A stretch of DNA of 64,000 nt, taken from NCBI GenBank assembly GCA_008501635.1, contig QQUJ01000010.1:682001-746000 (forward strand). The letters run 5' to 3'. Both the position numbers and the translations under genes were made by a program. A model generated the notes under the pieces. The model did not search any database and had not been told where the DNA came from. It worked only from the letters and a program-made list of their open reading frames with translations. This document shows positions 46,137 to 55,922 of the stretch, one piece after another; the first letter of the stretch is position 1, and the number at the start of each line of letters is the position of its first letter. Origin of the DNA: Pseudomonadota bacterium. Lineage in GTDB: Bacteria > Pseudomonadota > Gammaproteobacteria > QQUJ01.

Positions 46137-46682
46137 ATGGAAACGACGTTGAGTTTTCTTGCACGAAACTGGGGGATCGTTCTGTTGCGGGGCATTGCAG
46201 CCATTGTGTTCGGAGTGGCCGCGTTCCTCTGGCCGGGCCTTACACTGGCTGTGCTGGTGTTCATGTTCGGGGCCTATATCCTGGTGGACGGTGTCTTTGG
46301 CACGATGGATGCGATCAGATATCGCAATGACAAGGAGAATTGGCGGGTCCGGCTGCTCGATGGTTTCCTGGGCATCATCGCCGGTGCATTGATGTTGCTG
46401 ATGCCCGGTGTGTCGGCCTTCGCGTTGCTGATCGTTGTGGCCGTATGGGCGATACTGGGTGGGGCACTGCGGATTTTTGCAGCGATCCAGCTGCGCAAAC
46501 AGATCGAGGGGGAATGGATTTTGATCGTAAGCGGTCTTTTGTCCATCGCGTTCGGCGTGGCGATCATTGCACTGCCGCATGCCGGTCTGGTATCGATCGC
46601 ATGGATCATCGGCTTTTGGGCCCTGGCCTTTGGTGTGTTGTTCGTGTTGCTGGCCTTTCGGTTACGCAAAGCCACTGATTAA
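46137..46682 (+). CDS. HdeD-family (DUF308) membrane protein
   Basis: A 181-residue inner-membrane protein with six regularly spaced helices in three repeats, typical of HdeD/DUF308. It begins with WGIVLLRGIAAIVFGVAAFLWPGLTLAVLV and has GFLGIIAGALMLLMPGVSAFALL in the second repeat. HdeD is linked to acid resistance in E. coli at high cell density; the general role of DUF308 is unclear. AGGAAGGG precedes the ATG. It is the last gene of the inserted cassette. Confidence 0.9.
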   Translation: METTLSFLARNWGIVLLRGIAAIVFGVAAFLWPGLTLAVLVFMFGAYILVDGVFGTMDAIRYRNDKENWRVRLLDGFLGIIAGALMLLMPGVSAFALLIVVAVWAILGGALRIFAAIQLRKQIEGEWILIVSGLLSIAFGVAIIALPHAGLVSIAWIIGFWALAFGVLFVLLAFRLRKATD

Positions 46683-46802
46683 ACTTTCGACGCCGTGTCC
46701 TCAGACATGATCGAAAAGGCATCTGATGAGCTTTATCGATTGCACCTGTCTCTATGCGCTGCCCTTGTCCCGTGGGCTGCTGTTCTTCGTGACGTCGCTC
46801 AC

Positions 46803-46968
46803 GCCGACGCTGGAAGCGCACCACTGGTTACCGAGCGTCACGATGTCGCGTAGCGTTCCGTAATCGCCCTCTGGATCGATAACACAGACCTGGTAGTCCT
46901 TCTCGATGAGACGCCCGTCGACGCTGGCGGTGAGCGTGGGCTTGCCGCAGCCGGATAGACCGGCAGCG
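46803..46968 (-). pseudogene. P-loop fragment of the HAD-ATPase fusion gene
   Basis: The minus strand encodes LSGCGKPTLTASVDGRLIEK followed by DYQVCVIDPEGDYGTL and RDIVTLGNQW. This matches residues around the Walker A site of the intact gene at 57314-59032, where the motif is GPSGCGKST. Here the Walker A serine is changed to proline (GCGKPT). Similarity begins near 46803 and ends near 46968. It is the upstream counterpart of the fragment at 43060-43509. Confidence 0.88.
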
Positions 46969-47036
46969 AATTGGCGATTGCGGTGAGGCAATGGCGATCA
47001 CGGGATACCCGTCAACGGTGCTTGGAAGCTCCGGTC

Positions 47037-47144
47037 ATGTATAGCGATTCCTTTGAGGAGCGCTTCTACCGCGATATCTACCGCCAATCAATCCGCTACC
47101 CCGAAAACAACTTTCAGAATCTATTCGACAGCGCTCGTCGTTAG
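47037..47144 (+). CDS. Small open frame before the MFS gene, possibly a gene remnant
   Basis: Thirty-five residues, beginning MYSDSFEERFYRDIYRQSIR and ending LFDSARR, with an aromatic, charged composition unlike random sequence. The stop overlaps the first possible start of the MFS frame. It looks like the C-terminus of a larger soluble protein whose upstream part was lost. No family assigned. Confidence 0.35.
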   Translation: MYSDSFEERFYRDIYRQSIRYPENNFQNLFDSARR

Positions 47145-47185
47145 TGGCACTGTTGTCATTTCACCGCCGTTCTAGGATACGCTGG

Positions 47186-48781
47186 GTGAATCCTTTGAAA
47201 AATGTCTCGGCGCTAGCCGAGGCCTTGCACCCGTTGCGCCATCCGCCCTATGCGGTGCTGTGGACGGCAACGGTTGCCACCAATATCGGTTGGTGGATGT
47301 ATACCGCTGCAGTGGCTTGGCTGATGACGGACCTCAGCGTTGATCCGTTGATGGTCTCGCTGGTGCAGGTCTCGTCGAGTCTGCCGATGTTCCTGCTGGC
47401 GCTACCGGCAGGTGCTCTGGCCGACATCGTTGACAAGCGGCGCCTGCTGATTTCGGCCGAATGCGGCATTTCCGTTATCGCGGCGACTTTCGCGGCTCTT
47501 GTCTGGCTCGACCGCATCACACCGGTCACATTATTGATCTTCACCTTCCTGCTCGGCGCAGGCGCTGCGATCGTTACGCCCCCGTTGCAGTCAATAGTCC
47601 CGCTTTTGATCAAGCGCAAAGAAGAGCTTCCTGCGGCTGTAGCACTCAACAGCGTTGGCATGAACATCAGCCGCGCCATTGGTCCGGCGTTAGTGGGTGT
47701 GCTGACCGTTGGCGTCGGAGTCGCCGCACCGTTCTGGATTAATGCGGTCGCCAACATTGGCAGTATCGGCGGATTGCTGTGGTGGCGCCCACTGCAGAAG
47801 AGGAGCAGTCGGTTGCCAGCGGAACGCTTTCTTGCCGCGATCCGAACAGGTGCCCGTTACGCACGCAACAATCCACCTCTGCGTGCGACATTGTTCCGCG
47901 CGATAGGATTCTTTCTGTTCGCAAGCGCCTATTGGGCCTTGTTGCCGCTCGTTGCACGCATGCAGATCGGTGGCGGCCCTACGCTCTATGGGATCTTGCT
48001 GAGCGCGATTGGCGGCGGCGCCATCGTCGGCGCCATGATACTGCCCAGGCTCCGGGCCAACTTCACTCCTAACGCGCTGGTCGCAGGCGCGGCAATGGGC
48101 ACCGCCCTGGCGCTCGGGATGTTCGGCGTTGCATGCGAGCCGTGGACCGCGCTTGTCGCGAGCCTGCTGGCCGGTAGCTGTTGGATCACCGCGGTCTCGA
48201 GTCTGAATGTTTCGGCGCAGTTCTCGTTGCCCGATTGGGTGCGCGGGCGCGGACTCGCAATCTACGTCACCATCTTTTCCGGCGCGATGGCGCTCGGCAG
48301 CGCGCTTTGGGGATGGCTGGCCAGCGTTATCGGTCTGTCGATGACACACTTCGTTGCAGCGGCGTGCGCGCTGCTTGCAATTCCGCTGACGCGGCGCTGG
48401 AAGCTGCAGGGGTCCGGCGCAATCGACCTTGCGCCTTCGATGCATTGGCCGGCGCCCATAGTCGCGGATCAAATCGAAAACGAGGCTGGCCCTGTGTTGG
48501 TCACCATCGAATACACCGTGCTTCCGAACCAGCGCGAACCGTTTCTCGCCGCACTTGATCGCCTGTCGGCTCAGCGCCGGCGCGATGGGGCTTACGCGTG
48601 GGGCGTGTTTGAAGACACGGCGGAGCGCGGCAAATTCATCGAAACTTTTTTGGTCGAGTCATGGCTCGAGTATCTGCGCTTACACAAACGTGTGACCAGA
48701 GCCGATCATGCGGTGGAGGAGCACGTTCACAGCTTCTTGGTCAGCGAGCCGATAACCAGACGTCTGGTCACGCCCGCATGA
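47186..48781 (+). CDS. MFS exporter of the MFS_3 (EntS-like) family with C-terminal ABM-like domain
   Basis: A 531-residue protein. Twelve helices occupy residues 15-410, with family motifs ALWTATVATNIGWWMYT (approximate), ADIVDKRRLLI and NSVGMNISRAIGPALVG. A soluble C-terminal extension of about 90 residues, with VTIEYTVLPNQREPFLAALDRL, RRRDGAYAWGVFEDTAERG and ETFLVESWLEYLRLHKRVT, is a ferredoxin-like ABM-type domain usual in this subfamily. GTG 47186 (MNPLKNVSALAEAL) is preferred to the GTG at 47144. Related exporters carry siderophores or drugs. A decayed copy of its 5' end lies at 54981-55150. Confidence 0.85.
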   Translation: MNPLKNVSALAEALHPLRHPPYAVLWTATVATNIGWWMYTAAVAWLMTDLSVDPLMVSLVQVSSSLPMFLLALPAGALADIVDKRRLLISAECGISVIAATFAALVWLDRITPVTLLIFTFLLGAGAAIVTPPLQSIVPLLIKRKEELPAAVALNSVGMNISRAIGPALVGVLTVGVGVAAPFWINAVANIGSIGGLLWWRPLQKRSSRLPAERFLAAIRTGARYARNNPPLRATLFRAIGFFLFASAYWALLPLVARMQIGGGPTLYGILLSAIGGGAIVGAMILPRLRANFTPNALVAGAAMGTALALGMFGVACEPWTALVASLLAGSCWITAVSSLNVSAQFSLPDWVRGRGLAIYVTIFSGAMALGSALWGWLASVIGLSMTHFVAAACALLAIPLTRRWKLQGSGAIDLAPSMHWPAPIVADQIENEAGPVLVTIEYTVLPNQREPFLAALDRLSAQRRRDGAYAWGVFEDTAERGKFIETFLVESWLEYLRLHKRVTRADHAVEEHVHSFLVSEPITRRLVTPA

Positions 48782-49374
48782 TCCCGAATCAATGATCCAA
48801 GGCGAAACAGCTTCGTCCGCAAAAACAGCGTATGCATGGCAGCGTTTTGGTTTTCTTGAGGCACCGAAGCCGTCAAGGAGATCGTACATGCATACGCCAG
48901 CTATCTTGGCGCAAGTTATGCAATGTTGTTTACCCCTCATGCATGCTGCACGCTGCTGCGCCAAGGCCGGTCATGATATCGATCGAAAAGTACCAGGATA
49001 GGAAGCCGCAGCAACGAACGACCACTATGTACGTTGGCGCACAGACCAGCCGGTAAATTGCCCCGTAGTCTGTGGTCATGGGTCGATTGGACCAACCTCC
49101 ACTGTCTATCAAAGCGTGGCCTGATTCAAACGGGCGACGGTGAATAAGTAAAACTGTGTGCTGTGTATAGGCAGGAACAAAGCCCGCCGTTGGCCGGATG
49201 GTTTGCCAGCGAAGCTCACGCGGGCCTGCAATTCGCTGGTCGGCAATCAGACCGCTCGGTTGTCGACAGTCGATCGCTGCGCGCGAATACATTCAGAGCA
49301 GAGACATACACTCATATACCTCTCTGCGGGACACGATCTATTCCTGCTCATCAACATATCCAGGAGTCACAGCG
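48782..49374. other. Gene-free stretch upstream of catalase
   Basis: No supported gene. It should contain the catalase promoter; no convincing OxyR half-sites or sigma70 boxes could be assigned by eye. Confidence 0.5.
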
Positions 49375-50823
49375 ATGACTGACAAAACCAAACCCACGAC
49401 CAATGATGCCGGTATACCGGTTGCGAGTGACGAGCACTCGCTGACGATTGGCGCGGATGGTCCGATCGTATTGCACGATCACTATCTGCTCGAGCAGATG
49501 GCAAATTTCAACCGCGAACGCATCCCCGAACGTCAGCCCCATGCCAAGGGCGGCGGTGCATTCGGCCACTTTGAAGTCACCGGCGATGTCAGTGCGTATA
49601 CCCGGGCCGCCGTATTTCAGCCCGGCACGCAGACCGACACGCTGATCCGCTTTTCCACGGTTGCCGGGGAACGCGGCAGTCCCGATACCTGGCGTGATCC
49701 ACGTGGGTTTTCGCTCAAGTTCTACACCACCGAGGGCAACTACGACATGGTCGGCAACAATACGCCGATCTTTTTCATTCGAGACCCAATGAAGTTCCAG
49801 CATTTTATCCGATCACAGAAGCGCCGGGCGGACAGCGGTCTGCGCGACCATGATATGCAGTGGGATTTCTGGTCATTGTCACCGGAATCGGCGCACCAGG
49901 TCACCTGGTTGATGGGTGATCGCGGCATCCCGAAAACCTGGCGGCACATGCACGGCTACTCCAGTCATGCCTACATGTGGGTCAATGCCAAAGGCGAGAA
50001 GTTCTGGGTGAAATATCACTTCAAGACCGACCAGGGGATTGAGTTTCTGACCCAGGCCGAGGCCGATCGTCTGGCCGGCGTGGATGCCGACTATCATCGG
50101 CGGGATTTGTTCGAGTCGATCAAGAAAGGCGATTTTCCGAGCTGGACTTTGAAGATGCAGATCATGCCGTTCGAAGACGCCAAAACCTACCGCTTCAATC
50201 CCTTTGACCTGACCAAGGTCTGGCCACACAAGGATTACCCGCTGATCGATGTCGGCAAACTGACCTTGAATCGTAATCCAACCGACTATCACACCGAAAT
50301 CGAGCAGGCCGCGTTCGAGCCGAACAATCTGGTGCCCGGAATCGGCTTGAGCCCGGACAAGATGCTGCTGGGCCGTGTCTTCTCCTACGCCGACGCGCAC
50401 CGTGCCCGGCTCGGCGTCAATTACAAGCAGATTCCGGTAAATCGACCCCAGGCGCCGGTTCACAGTTACAGCAAGGACGGAGTCATGCGCACCGAGAATG
50501 TCACCGATCCCGTGTACGCGCCCAACTCATACGGTGGCCCGAAGGCTGACCCGGTACGAGCCGCCGAGGCCGGGCTGTGGCATGCCGACGGTGATATGGT
50601 ACGCAAGGCCTATACCTTGCGAAAAGATGACGACGACTTCGGCCAGGCAGGCACGCTGGTTCGCGACGTGATGGACGCCGCGGCGCGCGACCGGTTGGTG
50701 GGCAATGTCGTCGGTCACCTCAAGGCCGGTGTTTCCGCACCCGTGCTCAAGCGGGCCCTCGCATACTGGCGCAAGGTCGACAAGGATCTGGGGGATCGGA
50801 TTGCCAAGGACGTGCAAGGCTAG
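49375..50823 (+). CDS. Monofunctional heme catalase (small-subunit clade)
   Basis: Degrades H2O2 to water and oxygen. At 482 residues it is the size of clade 3 KatA-type enzymes. The distal His is His56 in [12 protein letters not shown], and the distal Asn lies in [11 protein letters not shown] (about residue 129). The proximal heme Tyr is in [19 protein letters not shown]-binding residues are typical of the clade. The ATG at 49375 is chosen because AGGAG lies eight bases upstream; the frame remains open further upstream without family sequence. It is a single gene. Confidence 0.97.
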   Translation: MTDKTKPTTNDAGIPVASDEHSLTIGADGPIVLHDHYLLEQMANFNRERIPERQPHAKGGGAFGHFEVTGDVSAYTRAAVFQPGTQTDTLIRFSTVAGERGSPDTWRDPRGFSLKFYTTEGNYDMVGNNTPIFFIRDPMKFQHFIRSQKRRADSGLRDHDMQWDFWSLSPESAHQVTWLMGDRGIPKTWRHMHGYSSHAYMWVNAKGEKFWVKYHFKTDQGIEFLTQAEADRLAGVDADYHRRDLFESIKKGDFPSWTLKMQIMPFEDAKTYRFNPFDLTKVWPHKDYPLIDVGKLTLNRNPTDYHTEIEQAAFEPNNLVPGIGLSPDKMLLGRVFSYADAHRARLGVNYKQIPVNRPQAPVHSYSKDGVMRTENVTDPVYAPNSYGGPKADPVRAAEAGLWHADGDMVRKAYTLRKDDDDFGQAGTLVRDVMDAAARDRLVGNVVGHLKAGVSAPVLKRALAYWRKVDKDLGDRIAKDVQG

Positions 50824-50995
50824 CGGCTCAACCGACTACGGCATGCGCAACTGTGGCCTATTGGTGAAGATCTGATTTGACGCGGCTCGCGTCAGCTTGA
50901 CCCTGGCAGGTCGAGTCGCCCCACGGACATCGACGAAATGCGCCCTTGCTCCGACAGGAATGAAACTAAAACGAGTCGCAGCTAGAGAGAGCACG

Positions 50996-52201
50996 ATGTC
51001 CGCAGTTTCCCCATCTAACGAAAAGCAGACCCTTCCATTGTTGGTCTTCGGCCTGATGGCCAGTGTTACCTTTGTGGGTATTCTGTCAGAGCTGGTGCCG
51101 TCGGGTATTCTGCCGCAGATGACCGAGGGGCTGGGCGTTGAGGAAAGCGAGATCGGTTTTCTGGTCGGAGTTTATGCGTTGGCTTCCGCCATTGCCGCCA
51201 TTCCCCTGATCAGCGCCACCCTGGCGGTCAACCGCAAAACGCTGCTGATGGCGCTGCTGATCGGCTTCGCGGCTTCCAATATCGTCGTTGGTCTGTCGTC
51301 GTCCTATGCGGTCATCATCGCCTTCCGCATTGTCGGCGGCATTTGCGCGGGTGTGATGTGGCCGATGATCGCGGCCTACGGCACGCGGCTGGTGCCCGAA
51401 AACATGCACGGCAAGGCCATCACGGTCATCATGTCGGGCAACACCCTGGGCATCAGCATCGGCCTGCCGGTGATGACGACGATCGGCCTTACATTTGGCT
51501 GGCGCAGTGTCTTCCTGGCTCTGGGCGTGATTGTCGCTGTCATTGCCGTGCTGGCGTATTTCTATTTGCCTGCGGTGAAAGGTGAGAAGCTCAGCAGGAG
51601 CAATTCGCCCCTGGCGGTGCTGAAAATGCCGTCGATCCAGATCGTCCTGCTGTTGACCTTTTTGTCAGTCGCGGCCCACTACGGCATCTACACCTACATT
51701 ACCCTGCTGGTGGAGATGATCGGCTTCGCGGGCGGTATCGGCCTGGCGCTGCTGATCTTTGGCATCGGCTCGGTCATCTCGGTCATTGTTTCCGCGAAAT
51801 ACATTGACGCTTATCTGCGTCCTCTGATCGTCAGCATGCTCGCCATCGGCGCGATTTCCATGGCCATGTTCCTGGTCTTCAGGGGAACTATCGTTGTCTC
51901 GCATGCCGCATTTTTCCTTTGGGGCCTGGCCTTCGGCCCGCTGGTGACGATGTACCAGACCGCCGTCAGCAAACAGATCGAAAAAGCCAAGGATGTCGCG
52001 ACTTCATTGCAGTCCAGCATCTTCAACCTGTCGATCATGATCGCCACCTGGGTCGGTGGTATGTTCCTGAATGATTTTCCGTCATCTGGCGTCAAACACA
52101 TCGTGGTCATGTCACTGGTCTGCTTTATCCTGGCCATCATCATCGCGCTCCTGGCTAAACACACCCTGCGGTCTTCATCAGCTGCAGTTGTCAATCCGTA
52201 A
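50996..52201 (+). CDS. MFS transporter paired with an amidohydrolase
   Basis: A 401-residue 12-helix transporter of the AraJ/NepI-like drug and nucleoside efflux group. It begins LLVFGLMASVTFVGILSELVPSGILPQM and has the helix 5 motif MSGNTLGISIGLPV. ATG 50996 follows an AGAGAGAG stretch. The amidohydrolase begins 11 bp downstream, so the two form an operon. Import or export of a pyrimidine, purine base or related amine is a reasonable guess from that partner, but the substrate is not readable. Confidence 0.88.
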   Translation: MSAVSPSNEKQTLPLLVFGLMASVTFVGILSELVPSGILPQMTEGLGVEESEIGFLVGVYALASAIAAIPLISATLAVNRKTLLMALLIGFAASNIVVGLSSSYAVIIAFRIVGGICAGVMWPMIAAYGTRLVPENMHGKAITVIMSGNTLGISIGLPVMTTIGLTFGWRSVFLALGVIVAVIAVLAYFYLPAVKGEKLSRSNSPLAVLKMPSIQIVLLLTFLSVAAHYGIYTYITLLVEMIGFAGGIGLALLIFGIGSVISVIVSAKYIDAYLRPLIVSMLAIGAISMAMFLVFRGTIVVSHAAFFLWGLAFGPLVTMYQTAVSKQIEKAKDVATSLQSSIFNLSIMIATWVGGMFLNDFPSSGVKHIVVMSLVCFILAIIIALLAKHTLRSSSAAVVNP

Positions 52202-52212
52202 AGGAGAAAGCC

Positions 52213-53472
52213 ATGAAGAAATTCACCAACGCATTGATCTACCGGCAGCACGATGAAGCCAGCGAGATCCTGGTCGATAAAGGCGTCATCAAACAGATCG
52301 GCAAGAATCTGCCCAAGGCGGACGAGGAAATCGACCTGCAGGATCGCCTGGTGGTCCCGCCCTATGTGGATGCCCACCTGCACCTGGATTACGTGTATAC
52401 CGCCGGCAACGAGGGTGCCACGAACACCAGCGGCACCCTGTTCGAGGGCATCGCCCGCTGGCACGATGTCAAGAAAACCCAGACGCTCGAAGACGCCAAA
52501 GAGCGTGCGCTGAAGGGCATCGGGGAAGAGGTTTCCAGAGGTGTTCAGTTCATCCGCACCCACATCGACGTGGATGATCCCACACTGACCGGACTGAAGG
52601 CGATGCTGGAAGTCCGCGAACAGCTCAAAGACAACGTCACCATTCAGATAGTCGCATTCCCGCAGGAGGGCATGTACGCCTACAAGGGAGGTGACGAGAT
52701 GATCGAGGAGGCGCTGAAGATGGGCGCGGACTGTGTCGGATCCATCCCGCACTTCGAGTGGGCACGCGAGATCGGCGAGAAGTCCATCCACCGCACCGTT
52801 GAACTGGCCGTCAAGCACGACAAACTTATCGACGTGCATTGCGACGAGACCGACGACGTGATGAGCCGCTTCGTCGAACTGCTCAACGCCCTGGTGATGG
52901 CCGAAGGGATTGGCACGCGCACCGCCGCCAGCCATACCTGCTCGTTTGGCTCGGCGGACAATGCCTACGCCTTCCGCATGATGGGGCTGTTCCAGCGCTC
53001 GGGGCTGAACTTCATCTCGCTGCCAACCGAGAATGCCTATCTGCAGGGCCGCCAGGACACCTATCCCAAGCGCCGCGGCCTGACCCGGGTGAAGGAGTTC
53101 TGGGAGAGCGGCATCAATGTGTGTTTCGGCCAGGACTCGATCAATGACCCCTGGTATCCGGCCGGCAACGGCAACCTGATGAACATTCTGGACAATGGCA
53201 TTCACCTGGCACAGACCATGTCGTTCGACGAGCTGGACCGGTGCCTGGACCTGATCACTTACAATGGCGCCCGGACCTTGAACGTGGACGACCAGTACGG
53301 TATCGAAGCGGGCAAGCCGGCCAATTTCCTGGTGCTGGACGCCAGTTCACCGTTCGAAGCCGTGCGCCAGCGCGCCGGCGTGCTGGCATCGATCCGCCAC
53401 GGTGAATACCTGTTCAAGCACCCCGACCCGAGCTACGAGATCGCGCTCGATGTTTTCAGGAAGACGAAGTGA
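52213..53472 (+). CDS. Amidohydrolase, cytosine deaminase-like
   Basis: A 419-residue TIM-barrel metal-dependent hydrolase resembling CodA-type deaminases. Metal ligands are in VDAHLHLD, DVHCDETDD (His, with catalytic Glu), ASHTCSF and FGQDSINDPWYPAGNGNLM (Asp), the last a hallmark of the cytosine/isoguanine deaminase clade. E. coli CodA has a slightly different last motif, so cytosine, isoguanine or another aminated ring could be the substrate. AAAGGAGAAAGCC precedes the ATG. It is co-transcribed with the MFS gene upstream. Confidence 0.87.
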   Translation: MKKFTNALIYRQHDEASEILVDKGVIKQIGKNLPKADEEIDLQDRLVVPPYVDAHLHLDYVYTAGNEGATNTSGTLFEGIARWHDVKKTQTLEDAKERALKGIGEEVSRGVQFIRTHIDVDDPTLTGLKAMLEVREQLKDNVTIQIVAFPQEGMYAYKGGDEMIEEALKMGADCVGSIPHFEWAREIGEKSIHRTVELAVKHDKLIDVHCDETDDVMSRFVELLNALVMAEGIGTRTAASHTCSFGSADNAYAFRMMGLFQRSGLNFISLPTENAYLQGRQDTYPKRRGLTRVKEFWESGINVCFGQDSINDPWYPAGNGNLMNILDNGIHLAQTMSFDELDRCLDLITYNGARTLNVDDQYGIEAGKPANFLVLDASSPFEAVRQRAGVLASIRHGEYLFKHPDPSYEIALDVFRKTK

Positions 53473-53601
53473 TATGGATGTGAAATGGACGTTCGAATCA
53501 TCGGTTCGGGGACTAAGAGAGTAGTCAATCTACGGATGAGATCAGGAATGATGCGATAGCGCTTCATTCGACGTCACCGACGCTTTGATAGGAGAATAAA
53601 C

Positions 53602-54381
53602 ATGAGCATCGAAGGAAAAGTGGTTCTTATTACCGGCGCGGGCCAGGGCATCGGCCGCGCGATTGCGCTCAGACTGGCAAAGGACGGCGCGCACATCGCG
53701 ATCGTGGATGTCAACGACGAGACGACGAATGCAGTCGCGGATAAGGTCAAGAAATTGGGCCGTAAGGCAACGACCTTCAAGGCCGATGTCACGAAACGCG
53801 ACGATGTCTATGCCGCGATCGAGCACGCCGAGAAGGCGCTCGGCGGTTTCGACGTCATGATCAACAACGCCGGAATCGCGCAGGTTCAGCCGCTCGCCGA
53901 TGTCACGCCTGAGGAAGTGGACAAGATACTGAAGGTCAACGTCAACGGCGTGCTGTGGGGTATCCAGGCTGCGGCAAAGAAATTTCAACAGCGCAAGCAG
54001 AAGGGCAAAATCATCAACGCTGCATCCATCGCCGGACACGATGGCTTTGCCATGCTTGGCGTCTACTCCGCGACCAAGTTTGCGGTGCGGGCCCTGACGC
54101 AGGTGGCGGCGCAGGAGTATGCCAATGCCGGGATCACGGTCAACGCCTACTGCCCCGGCATCGTCGGTACCGATATGTGGGTAGAGATCGACAAGCGGTT
54201 CGCCGAGCTCACAGGCGCGGCGGTGGGCGCGACTTACGATAAGTATGTTGAGGGTATCGCGCTCGGCCGGGCGCAGACGCCGGAGGACGTCGCCGCGTTC
54301 GTGTCGTTCCTGGCGGGACCCGATTCTGATTACATGACAGGACAGGCCCCTCTCATAGATGGTGGACTGGTGTACCGATAG
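53602..54381 (+). CDS. SDR oxidoreductase, diacetyl/acetoin reductase-like
   Basis: A 259-residue classical SDR. It has [11 protein letters not shown] as cofactor loop, Asp in IVDVND favouring NADH, NNAGIA, the catalytic Ser in [11 protein letters not shown] and Tyr-x3-Lys in [18 protein letters not shown] and the C-terminal [12 protein letters not shown] resemble the BudC (meso-2,3-butanediol dehydrogenase) group. AGGAGA precedes the ATG. The flavodoxin-like reductase fragment begins five bases after the stop, probably co-transcribed. Physiological substrate unproven. Confidence 0.88.
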   Translation: MSIEGKVVLITGAGQGIGRAIALRLAKDGAHIAIVDVNDETTNAVADKVKKLGRKATTFKADVTKRDDVYAAIEHAEKALGGFDVMINNAGIAQVQPLADVTPEEVDKILKVNVNGVLWGIQAAAKKFQQRKQKGKIINAASIAGHDGFAMLGVYSATKFAVRALTQVAAQEYANAGITVNAYCPGIVGTDMWVEIDKRFAELTGAAVGATYDKYVEGIALGRAQTPEDVAAFVSFLAGPDSDYMTGQAPLIDGGLVYR

Positions 54382-54386
54382 TCCGA

Positions 54387-54935
54387 ATGAGCCCATACCC
54401 CATCGCTGTAGTGATCGGCAGTCTTCACCGTGATTCGTTCAATCGCAAGCTCGCGACTGCAATCGCTAAACTTGCGCCGCCAGAGTTCTCGTTCAACCAA
54501 GTCGAGATCGGCGACCTGCCGCTCCACAACCAGGACGACGGCGCAAACCAGACCAAGGCCGTCAAGCGCTTGAAAGGTCAAATCAAGACTGCCCGGGGGT
54601 TGCTGTTTGTCACAGCTGAATACAACCGTTCCATTCCGGGCGTGCTCAAGAACGCGATCGACCATGCCTCGCGCCCTTATGGAGAAAGCGTCTGGGCGGG
54701 CAAACCGGCCAGCGTGTTGGGTGCCTCGATCGGCACCATCGGCACGGCGGTGGCGCAGCAGCATCTGCGCACCACCCTTGCATATCTGGACGTGCCGACG
54801 CTGGGACAGCCCGAAGCATTCATCCACACCAAGGAAGGATAATTTGACCCGTCAGGCGACATCGGTGCAGACAGCAGGAAGTTCCTGCAGGAATGGATGA
54901 ATCGCTACGTCGCGTGGGTGATAAAACATGCCGGC
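54387..54935 (+). pseudogene. NADPH-dependent FMN reductase with a premature stop
   Basis: A flavodoxin-fold FMN reductase (chromate/quinone reductase group). It has the phosphate loop GSLHRDSFNRKL, the FMN-contacting TAEYNRSIPGVLKNAIDHASRP and the dimer segment KPASVLGASIG. The frame stops at TAA 54840-54842. The same frame then continues with FDPSGDIGADSRKFLQEWMN and RYVAWVIKHAGK, the normal family C-terminus, in which the stop replaces a residue that is usually Leu (KEG-L-FD). A single TTA to TAA change explains it. The remaining 151 residues lack the last helix, so activity is uncertain. Confidence 0.85.
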
Positions 54936-54980
54936 AAAAGACGGAGCACAACCACTTCAGAAAACGCAGATTACAAATTA

Positions 54981-55150
54981 GCGGCACTCCTGTCATGTGT
55001 TCGCCGTTCAAAGTTACGCCGCGTGAATCCTTTAACAGACTTCTCTGTGTTAGTTGAGGTTTTTGCACCCCTTACGCCATCTGCCCTACGCGACACTGTG
55101 GACGAAAAAGCTTGTCACCAGGTTGGACACCGCTATGGTGTTTTGTGCAG
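54981..55150 (+). pseudogene. Decayed 5' fragment of the MFS_3 exporter gene
   Basis: About 170 bp resembles 47142-47300 and encodes RRSKLRRVNPLTDFSVLVEV followed by a frame-shifted match to the first helix region. It also preserves the sequence just upstream of the MFS start. It is a degraded duplicate of the 5' end only. The rest of the stretch to 55468 is gene-free. Confidence 0.8.
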
Positions 55151-55468
55151 GTCCAGACTGAAGTATGCTGCATCCGGATCAACGCTAAAGCGGTACGGAT
55201 TCAACTCTCCACTATTTTTTGGGTTACACTTTTCATCTCCTGCCCCCCCCAATGTGGCTCTGCCACTTGCTGTGTGCTTTTAACACCTAGGGAACCTCGC
55301 GAACATTGAGCTTGGGCGGGTCAGTGCATGATGTCTAGCTTGGGTTGGGCGGAAGCGGGAGTGCGTCATGACTGTCGAATGGTTAGCTTCGATATGCACG
55401 CCACTGCGATAGACTTTTGGAACTGCGACCGATCAGGTTCCCGAATCACACCTGAGCCGCATTTTCCA

Positions 55469-55897
55469 TTGGTTGAACCATGCTCGATTACGACAAGAAA
55501 CGGATTGCTGCTGGCGCTTGCCTTCGCTGTCGGCTACATAGATGCCCTCAGCTACCCCGGGCTCAGTCGCGGGTTCACCGCGAACATGACGGGAAACACC
55601 GTGCTGCCTGGCGTCGCACTCGCACTCACGCTCGAGCCGCTCCTCCTGTTCGCCTTTACCTCTGGCTGGTACCCGGCACATGATACGTTGGCGAGCGAGA
55701 CCACGGCGGCGGCTCTGGTCATGCTGTCGGCGCTTGCCATGGGGGTGAAGAGCACGACAGTCAGTCGACTGGAAATCACGGTCATCGCTACCACCTATCT
55801 CATCGGTACGCTCACGAACCTGGTCGCGCGCCTGGTGGAGCGAGCGCACCGCGAGAGCAAACCGTTTCGACACAGCGCTCTGCTGCCTGCCGTATGA
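55469..55897 (+). pseudogene. DUF1275 (YoaK-like) membrane protein, internally deleted
   Basis: The frame encodes LLLALAFAVGYIDALSYPGL, then FTANMTGNTVLPGVAL, the N-terminus of DUF1275 proteins. It jumps to SALAMGVKSTTVSRLEITVI followed by LIGTLTNLVARL, the later TTYxTGTLT-like block, with the middle helices reduced to a short odd segment (GWYPAHDTLASETTAAALVM). It ends soon after. At about 142 residues it is well below the usual length of about 220-250. The start is only a TTG. It is probably non-functional. Confidence 0.7.
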
Positions 55898-55922
55898 ATC
55901 GTCTACATTGGCGGCGCGGCGG

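Noticed and set aside
51811-53205. A 464-codon minus-strand open frame
   Set aside because: It overlaps the MFS and amidohydrolase genes, both with full family motifs and ribosome-binding sites on the plus strand.
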